Shown: piece by piece, positions 56,641-64,000 of the stretch
Layout: the number at the start of each line of letters is the position of its first letter
How positions within the stretch are numbered: the first letter of the stretch is position 1
Assembly (NCBI GenBank): GCA_019843655.1
Contig: JACDQD010000001.1
Coordinates: 41,422,230-41,486,229 of the forward strand
DNA length: 64,000 bases
Direction of reading: 5' to 3'
Origin: Lethocerus indicus
Taxonomy: Eukaryota; Arthropoda; Insecta; Hemiptera; Belostomatidae
Translations under genes and position numbers: made by a program
Notes under the pieces: model-generated
What the model was told of the DNA's origin: nothing
Databases searched by the model: none
Seen by the model: the letters and a program-made list of their open reading frames with translations, nothing else

Positions 56641-58973
56641 GATAATCTCGACCAAATCCTGATGGGTCATAGCGAATTTTGGTAACAAGGTATCTTTGGT
56701 GTCCCAATATTTTGTTTATATAGTTTCAGTCACTGTAAACCCGATAGATATCTCAGTGTGTTGCAATCCGGTGAATTGAGGCGCTCTCTAACGTCTATTC
56801 GCTGACTCAAATGTACTCGAATGTTATCGGTAAATTTTAAATTTTGGAATCATCTTCATTTCATTATAACTTTTTCAGATTACTTATCGGTTACATTATG
56901 GGCTAGTGTTGAGGCATTAAATTACTCGATATATTACATACCACACATAATGTTCGTTCGAATAATCTGGACAATATTAAAAATCCTAGAACGCAGTTTG
57001 AACTCATTCCACTATCTTAGAATGCTACTATGTGTCACTGCACTTCAATTCGACGCTAAGTATTAGTCTACTTGAAAGAAGACAGTATACAACCGCTCGT
57101 TATCACTATAACGTTCAATGTACCAATTCCTGAGTCAATAATTTGGTTTCAGATATCAGTCGTATTTTTGCTGTCGTGCTATGCACATTTTATATAACAC
57201 TAAACCCTAGTAGTCACTATTAAATGGCTTGTTGGAATATCACCATTCTTGCGATATTCTGTCCCCGCTTACTTATTTGCTAATTTCGAATGGGTAATAT
57301 CGAATTTATTTAGAAAACACATTAATGATTATTGTAAAGCATAAATTGCATTCAGTATCATCTTCCTAATATATATTGAAATCACGCTTGATCGGATAGA
57401 TTTCGTCGTGGTTTTAACCACATACAAAACCACCATGCATAATTGAACGAACGTCTAAAGATTTTTTTCTAAATTCAGCCATAACATTTTTCTGTTCAAA
57501 ATGCGAACTTTCTCACGTATAATTCTTGCAACAGAAAATAAACGCACGTTTTTGGTAAATCCCACCAAATACTTATCTGTGACTTGAAGTGACTTACTTC
57601 TTTACTAAAGATTACGCACTTAATTTATACAGAATAATTATTTTACACAAATTTTAGTTTTATCTCTTCAATCCTGGATTTATCGCGAAATGGTTTTTTT
57701 CTCCGTTTAAGAGCCCGTTGATACTGGGAGTACTCTCGAGAGGTTCAATTAACGAAAGACCTCTAAAATGAACCGCGTTCTCCGCCTGCCCTTTAGAACA
57801 TCTGAATATAAATGCTTATATACAAATTCAGGACAATAAACTTACCGGCATAAGTAACAGGAACGACCGATTAATAAATAATGGGACTTGTGATCTTATT
57901 TCTAATGGATGATTTTTCCATACTGAGATTTCTGAACGTACTGGTATGAACCAGCCAATATCCGATAAAATACTTAAATTTTCTACACGATCATGGCATG
58001 TATGACATGAATCGGTGATGATAGGGTCAACAAGTAGGTTAAACATAAAAATAACCTTCACATACACCGATGCCCGACACAGGTTTGAGATACCGGTACT
58101 CGTGGCGAGGCCATTTTGCAATTTGGAAATAGCACCAACCAATAGTGAAACGAAATGGGATTCGGCCATCTTGAAATGGGCGGAGTTTACATGGGAGGGC
58201 GGAGCTAATCAACCAAATTGTTAAAATTCATTTAATAATTTCCAAAAATTTAATTGATAATGTCAGAATTTTTTAATCCAAATATCTCGAATTTCCAGGG
58301 AGCCCTGACATAATATTTCTGTTTGGGTAGAAATATTTCAGGTTTTTAAAATCTATTAAAAACCTTTGGGGGTTTACAAAATAGGATGTTTCATATTAGA
58401 AAACGAAACCTTTTAGTGTTATATTTTATAACCTCCGATTAGTTTTAGCTCCCCGCCATCGGCAGTAACATATTGCCAACCTTTCGCCACGTACGTTGTA
58501 CGCTTCTTTTTTTTACTTTACTAGGGAACTTTCCCTAGTTGCTGGATCATCAATTACTTTTTGACTCAAGGAACGTACGCATAATCCGAGTTTTTAATTT
58601 TCTCGAAATATTTCAACAAATACACCCCGATTTAACAGACGGTACACAAAGGATGTATATAGTATTAATATATTACAACATTATTCCTATCTTTAAAGAT
58701 CGTATAGGTCAATCCGTGTAGTATACACACAGTTTTGTACTTTACTCAAAAGCGTTCGGTTTTAAAATTATAAATTAAAAATTATACGTATTTGTCGATT
58801 TATATATTCTTACTTAACTCCCTTCGAAATGTATAAGCTTTTTTCCATTTCGACCTGGGGCGTTACGAAAACTTTTTAAATTGTATTAGGTTAGTGTCTT
58901 AACAAGTCGACGTATAAGCAGTTTATCTGGTGTGGTAACGGTGGGCTGATAATGTCGAACAAATGTCTGAGGT
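56641..58973. other. Intergenic DNA upstream of the ORP gene
   Basis: AT-rich to about 58,440, then mixed. Small perfect inverted repeats occur at 58340-58365 (AGGTTTTTAA/TTAAAAACCT) and 58521-58538 (CTAGGGAA/TTCCCTAG). No TATA or initiator motif can be confidently assigned to the ORP gene. Confidence 0.45.
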
Positions 58974-59077
58974 ATGAGGAATATGATGAAAAGGAGGAAG
59001 AAGAGGAGCAAGAAAAAGTGTGCGGTGTCTGAGAATTTCGATCATGTTTACAATTATTCACCGGGCGAATTGAACGT
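58974..59077 (+). CDS. OSBPL11-like: Candidate first coding exon of the ORP10/11-type gene
   Basis: This exon is inferred. An ATG at 58974 follows an in-frame TGA (58968-58970) and opens a 34-codon frame. The frame begins with a very basic stretch (MRNMMKRRKKRSKKK), continues as SENFDHVYNYSPGELNV, and ends at a near-consensus donor (GTAAGT at 59078). Spliced to the acceptor at 59597, it is in phase 2 and reads into VEMTAEMMCQLYEGQLYKY without a stop. Other in-frame ATGs lie at 58983 and 58986. The alternative is that exon 1 is non-coding and translation starts at the ATG at 59605, just ahead of the PH domain. Exon 1 and intron 1 are CG-rich, unlike the rest of the gene, which fits a promoter-proximal position. 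Confidence 0.55.
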
Positions 59078-62000
59078 GTAAGTAGAACGTAATTCGGATT
59101 GGTGTTATCGATTGGTGGCCGACTGGGGTTGGCCCCGGGTCGTCTGCCGAAAAACAATGCCGAATTGTTCGGATTTATTTTCGTCGGTTCTGAGTTGAGT
59201 TCGACCTGTGGTCCCGGCTTCTCTCCGCCGAGTTTTATTAATCCGTTTTCGTCGCAGCGTCCCTCGGGATCGACACCGCCCGGATATATTCCGTGCTAAT
59301 GGTAACGTACACCTGTATTTGACGTCTGATATTATCCCCGTTTTACCCAAATATCGCGGCTTTGGGACCTGGCTCGTTTCGAAATAACGGTATTTGCCCA
59401 TTTCTAACCCGTACAGGTTATGATTAGTGTCATATTCGCCAAAGTTCCTCATACTTCCCTTATGTCAGCGTGGAAATTCTCTCTATTTTCGTGTAACCGG
59501 ATCGCTTTGATTCCACCGCCGTTAGGAGTCTTGCACTTCAATTTAATCTGGTAAGTTACGAAACAAATTTTTAAAAATTATTTTCGTCCTATTTCAGAGT
59601 TGAGATGACTGCTGAAATGATGTGTCAGCTGTATGAGGGACAATTATACAAGTATACTAATGTGATGAAAGGTTGGCAGTTTCGATGGTTTATACTGGAT
59701 CCAAAAACTGGCATTCTGAATTACTACTTAGTAAGTCAGTTAAAAATGAATGTTTTTTTATTATGTTTATTCACAAGCTACTGCTAGTGTGTTGCATTCT
59801 ATGCAATAACAATCTGCTTTTCTGTACATTGAGTGTGGTCGTTTAAACTGGAAAATGGGTACTAAATTAAATAATGTATGCATATCCAGTTTTTTCTTGG
59901 TACCTATAACTGAAAATACTTCCTGAAAACATTTGTTACTTGCCAAACTTACATGGCACTTGATTTTAACTGAGCATTGTATAATCTGATGTTCAAATAT
60001 TTTTTATAAATGTCCTACGTATCTGATTTGTCTTATTCGAGTTATTTGATAGTTCGCATTTATAGGAATTGTGAAAAATACTCTGTAGTTTTTACTTACA
60101 AGTAAAATACTTAAATTTACTGAAAAGTAAATTTTTCTTCAATATTTATCTTTTAAATATAAATATCCTTAAAACAGTAATTAAGTGCTTTGTTTTTAGT
60201 GTGGTATGAAATCAACAAGTAGTGTTCACACATTGTTTTCTTGTTTTTTGATTCTTTGCACAGAGCATGTACAACCATATAACATTTGTTAAATATAACA
60301 TCTTACTATGTAGTTATGGCTAGAAAAGAACAAATAGAACAAACTTTAAATGAAAGAAATTGTGTTGTATCTGCTTCTGAAGTTATTTAGTTTGTGTGAT
60401 TATATTACGTAAGTTTAAGGTTTTATTTTAAATCTCTATCTTCATTAATGAACTGGAAAAGAAGTTTTTGGGTTTATATATTGGTGTTACATACTATATA
60501 TAAATTATATGTGAACATTTTTATGGCTATTTTAGCATAATTATTTAATTTTATTAGATTGTTCATAATGGGCTCCAGGTTCTATATGAACATTATTAAT
60601 TCCTAGGCAAGAAATAATAAAATGTCACTTGTTGAACGGTATATCGTTAACATGTCTGTTACTGATAGCATCTGGCTATGTGTATTGTATATCTATTTAT
60701 ACTATTTTAATAAAAATATAGTGTAAAATAATAAACAATAAAATAAAATGTGACAGTATCGTTATAATAAAATTAATGTTTAATTTTTCTCAGAATGAAA
60801 ATGAAAGAAAGCAACAACCAAGAGGTTGGGTTCACCTTGAAGCAGCAGTGATATCGCCGAGTGATGAAGATTCAAATACGTTTACAGTCAATTCTAGTTC
60901 GGGTGAAAGTTTTAAGCTGCGAGCACAGGACGCAAGAGCACGGCAAGAATGGGTGAACAGACTGAGAGCTGTATCCCAGTTGCATGCTATGGCTGTAGCA
61001 CAGGTATAATATTGAATACCATTCATTCTCTTGGTTTATCCTAGTCTGATGCAATTTTAACTCCAGTGTTTATTGCCAAATTGGTTTTAAATTATGTATT
61101 TAACTTTGGCATTTATGTATTATTCGCAGAACAATCCTCCTTTACCTCCTAGAGAGCACCTTACTCCCAGTTCTGGCGGATTAGTCTCATTGCCAACAAG
61201 TTGCTCAGTCGCATTGTGGGATGCTTTTACAGCTGTACGTGAACATTTATACAGGGCTGAACAGAGTAACATTTTGTTAGCTAGAGCGATTGATGATCTT
61301 CCTGTCAGTGGTATGTACATTGTTTTATTATTGCTAATACTATCAGGTCATCTCACAAGCATTGTCTGTATTTTGAATAAAATACAATGATACAATATTA
61401 ATTTATTTCATCTATTATGTGTTACCATTAGCGTATAAAGTATTATGCTACAAATGTTTTGACTGCATGTTAGAAAAATTAATTTGGTAATTGTGTAGGA
61501 ATGTAGGAGTTCAAGTGTTTGCTGTACAGTTTCACACTTGAAATAATAAGTGACCTTTTAAAGGTCTATAAGCACATAACAGGATAGAGCAGTATGTGTA
61601 ATATATAAAATATGTTTAAAAAAGTGAATGTATCTGCAAACTTTGGAAAAGAACAATAATCATAAAATGATAATAATTTTATACATATATAAATCGGAAA
61701 AACATAGCATATCATCCACTCTGATTACTTTTTAGTTATTTAGTCATAGTCCCTTGACACACTATCCAGTGTCATATAAAAAGTCACTTTCTGTATGTAT
61801 GAAAACTTTTTAATAATTTAGTGGATCATTTATCCAGTTATATTATATAGATTGTGTATTTTTGTCAGTCCAATTTAAGTTTTTTAGATTCTTGCAAAGA
61901 ATCAATTTTTCTTTGGCCCTAAAGCTTTGTGCAATATAGGTTTTTTTCCAATGTTTAAATTCAAATGATTTTCTACTAAATTAACTAATTTTCTGCTGTT

Positions 62001-62736
62001 TGTCACTTTTTTACACATCTGTTTACACTAGAATGGTGTAGGTCAACCTTCAAAACTAATTTAATTTACAAATAATGTTTACTTTCAACTGTCAACCTAT
62101 TAGTATCTTAATTAAATAATCTTATTTGTCATAAACCAAAATTTTCTCGCAAATTCAGACTTCTTTTTCATTCTCATATTTTACATTTATTAACAATTGT
62201 ATTGTTTTCTTTAAATGTGTGTATTAAATTATTAAACACAGAAATTTAAATTTTAAATTTTTAAAATCATGTATATAAGAATTACTTAAAAATATATTTA
62301 TTGTTTTATCTCTCTGTGTAATATAAAAAACTTACCTTCCTACTACTTGTTATATAAATGATCCAATAAATTATGTCCATGTATTATGCACTTAATAGAT
62401 CGATAATTTAATTTCAAATATCCCAAATTAATATCGAGAAAACATTTTGTCAGCTATATAATTAGTTTTAAGATGTTTTATTGAAAACTGTACCTATATA
62501 CAAATGTTTCATTATATTTGGTGAATAATGGTTTTTGTTATCTCAATTACAGGTGAATTAAGACATGTTGATCCTGATTTGTTGATGCTCAAAGCTGCAT
62601 CACATGCTATGCTCATGTCCCTCAGTCAATGTCTATTTATTTTACAACAGCAAACTCATGAAATTCCTTCCTCTTCAAGTAAAACAGCCTCAAAGAGCTC
62701 TTCCAAACATGATCACCAGTCTTCATCTAAGAAAAA
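58974..62736 (+). CDS. OSBPL11-like: ORP10/ORP11-type oxysterol-binding protein-related protein, 5' part (gene model)
   Basis: Spliced gene running off the right edge. The proposed CDS joins 58974-59077, 59598-59730, 60794-61003, 61130-61310 and 62553-62736: 812 nt, about 270 residues, with all introns GT-AG and all phases compatible (2, 0, 0, 1, then 2). ORPs of this class are cytosolic lipid-transfer proteins that use an N-terminal PH domain to bind phosphoinositides at ER-Golgi/late endosome contacts and a C-terminal ORD to move phosphatidylserine or sterol against PI4P; this is family knowledge. Seen here are the complete PH domain and the linker helices. The ORD with its EQVSHHPP signature must lie beyond position 64,000. 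The motif AVISPSDED, followed by a TFTVN strand and a block beginning NNPPL, points to ORP10/11 rather than ORP9. The neighbours are only repeats, and I identified no core promoter. Confidence 0.9.
59598..59730 (+). CDS. OSBPL11-like: ORP exon 2: start of PH domain
   Basis: The acceptor TATTTCAG ends at 59597 and the donor GTAAGT starts at 59731. The exon encodes the first strands of the PH domain: LYEGQLYKYTNVMKG, then WQFRWFILD and GILNYYL. The pattern G-x-L-x-K-(Y/W)-T-N-(V/L)-x-x-G-W-Q is the hallmark of the ORP9/10/11 PH domain, and the basic Lys and Arg residues of the first two strands are those that contact phosphoinositide in PH domains. The ATG at 59605 could be the initiator if the upstream coding exon is wrong. 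The frame leaves the exon in phase 0. Reading past the donor, the frame runs on into the intron to a stop at 59785-59787, which is not expected to be used. Confidence 0.93.
60794..61003 (+). CDS. OSBPL11-like: ORP exon 3: remainder of PH domain
   Basis: The exon is preceded by a pyrimidine-rich acceptor (TTTTTCTCAG) and followed by GTATAA. Its 70 codons start NENERKQQPRGWVHLE, then AAVISPSDEDSNTFTVN, SGESFKLRAQDA and ARQEWVNRLRAV. The segment AVISPSDED is essentially identical to human ORP11 as I remember it. The Trp in QEWVNRL is the near-invariant tryptophan of the C-terminal PH helix. Together with exon 2 this completes a PH domain of usual size, about 100 residues. Phase is 0 at both ends. 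Confidence 0.95.
61130..61310 (+). CDS. OSBPL11-like: ORP exon 4: linker after PH domain
   Basis: This exon follows a short 126-bp intron (acceptor ATTCGCAG, ending at 61129) and ends before the donor GTATGT at 61311. It encodes NNPPLPPREHLTPSSGG, a Ser-rich stretch, and then a helical segment, WDAFTAVREHLYRAEQSN followed by ILLARAIDDLPVSG. The NNPPL motif directly after the PH domain and the LP-S-G ending match the ORP10/11 layout. There is no catalytic residue to look for: in the family this region is a helical linker between the PH domain and the lipid-binding domain. It is in phase 0 at the start and phase 1 at the end. Confidence 0.92.
62553..62736 (+). CDS. OSBPL11-like: ORP exon 5: helical linker and Ser/Lys-rich stretch
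   Basis: The acceptor TCAATTACAG ends at 62552. The exon joins exon 4 in phase 1 and reads GELRHVDPDLLMLKAAS, then a helix ending SLSQCLFILQQQ, as in the LDQDLLMLKA segment of ORP11. A low-complexity run of Ser and Lys (SSSKTASKSSSKHDHQSSSKKK) follows. I place the donor at GTATGC (62737), leaving phase 2. If it is not used, the frame ends three codons later at TAG (62747-62749), with an AATAAA at 62786, so a short PH-only isoform is possible. The next exon is not recognisable before 64,000. Confidence 0.85.
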
Positions 62737-64000
62737 GTATGCTCTATAGCTGAACTACCATATTTGATTATTTTAATGTTGTGGTAATAAAATTATTATA
62801 TATAAGAATAGAAGTGTTTTATTGGTATATTGTGGGTGAGTGCATATAACACATACAGACTAATGTGCTTGAGTTCTTGAGAGTTGCCTATCTATCTTGT
62901 TCACCTATAGTCTGTGAACATGCATGAACTATTTCTTACTTTGTAAATAAAAACGAATGTACATTGTAAAACTTTATTGGAAAGGGTGTCAAGAGTAGTA
63001 AACTTCTAGAAATATGTGATGTAAAATAATCATGCGATATGATTATTTCATTTGCAATAAAAATGTAAAATACTGTAATGAAGTATTGCATTCAGCAGTA
63101 TCTCAGCGGTGGTTGAATGGTTTGAGATGGTGTGTGAGGTAAAAGTCTCCTAAAATGAATCATTTGCACAGTTATGGTCAGTCGTATTTATATAGTCAAT
63201 GGTTTTTTATATAGCAAGTATATGCTCTGTATATCTTCACCAGTCTGCTTCACTTCACCATACCATCATAAGCCATTGGCATTTCAATGTTTACAGTCGG
63301 TGTATATTTATCTACATAGTTACCTTTTAGTTAACTTTTGGAATAAAACTTAATATTATTCTTAAAATGGTTCCAGCACAGTTTCCAAATAAAGTAAATG
63401 TTTAATTGTTTCAGGTCCATTTATAGAAATTGTTCTAAACACAGTACAAATAACAGCTATTATACTAATTATTATTATTACTCTTTCTAGCTAGCAACTG
63501 TCGATTCCATTGACTCTTTCCATAACTTTATCTATAGTTGTTTTTTCTTCTTATAAATGGCTGTCTGTGTACATTTGAATATATATATATATATATGTAT
63601 GTTATTGGGTATACAATTCTATTTTTATTGCATTCATGGAAGTATTCATGAATAATATTTAAAGATATATGTCTCTATATCTATTGAAATAGTTTTACCA
63701 CAGTATTGTTGCCAGTTTTGGCCACATTGCTATATAACCACCAAATTCATTTTGGAAATTTTTCATCATGTACACAAACATGATCAGCACCCGCTACAGG
63801 CAATAGTAGTTTTTAATACAACTGGTATTAAAACTGAGAAACATTAGTGTCAGTAGTTAACAATCCCACAGACCTTTCATGGCACTATTAGAAGAGGGTA
63901 TATAACTATTACCATGTAGACTTCAAATTGTTACTTTTAAAAGAAACCAAAGTATATTATGAACTGGAAATAATATCAGGCAATGTTTTAGTACTCCTAG
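62737..64000 (+). other. Presumed intron 5 of the ORP gene, cut by the window edge
   Basis: AT-rich sequence with about seven CG dinucleotides in 1.26 kb, like introns 2 and 4 of the same gene. I found no segment with ORP lipid-binding-domain similarity. An acceptor-like TTTCAG near 63,414 would open a short frame in the right phase, but it ends in low-complexity Tyr/Asn codons and has no good donor, so I did not call an exon. Confidence 0.6.

Noticed and set aside
57828..58169. 113-codon minus-strand frame starting MAESHF just upstream of the ORP gene
   Set aside because: No recognisable domain, and the frame ends in AT-rich sequence. A divergent partner gene is possible but unsupported.
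63413..63500. Possible sixth ORP exon after a TTTCAG acceptor
   Set aside because: The in-phase frame runs into Tyr/Asn low complexity and a stop, has no convincing donor, and has no similarity to ORP proteins.

Overview
This is a eukaryotic, almost certainly arthropod (probably insect), nuclear genome window that is mostly intergenic and repeat-derived, with one clear protein-coding gene at its right end. The evidence is the spliced GT-AG gene structure, remnants of jockey-type LINEs and a mariner element, many long dinucleotide microsatellites, and the lack of any bacterial-style gene packing. The exact species cannot be read from the sequence.

Layout. Positions 1-58,900 contain no gene I can support. 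They hold decayed transposable elements, low-copy repeat pairs and simple repeats. The best-defined items are an internally deleted mariner element (13,495-13,849) and a 5'-truncated jockey LINE with an 11-bp target-site duplication (15,608-16,034). There are two further jockey 3' ends (20,867-21,117 and 34,265-34,398), a scrap of jockey coding sequence near 21.4 kb, and another LINE 3' end with a Cys/His motif (46,131-46,384). Tandem arrays include a 32-bp minisatellite adjoining a 91-bp one (21.6-22.06 kb), a decayed satellite of about 100-140 bp units (55.96-56.6 kb), and a (GT)75 tract at 49.3 kb. A 294-bp imperfect foldback lies at 25.8-26.1 kb.

The gene. From about 58,974 to beyond the right edge, on the plus strand, lies the 5' half of an oxysterol-binding-protein-related protein of the ORP10/ORP11 type (OSBPL11-like). 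Four exons are certain from homology and splice signals: the PH domain, followed by a helical linker region. I add a candidate first coding exon (58,974-59,077) that ends in a strong donor and joins in frame. The C-terminal sterol/lipid-binding domain is outside the window.

Composition. The body of this gene is AT-rich and nearly free of CG dinucleotides, while exon 1 and the intergenic DNA are CG-rich. A second block with the same signature, 29,740-32,020, has no recognisable gene and is one of the more interesting unexplained parts of the window. I found no convincing evidence of a wholly new biological system.
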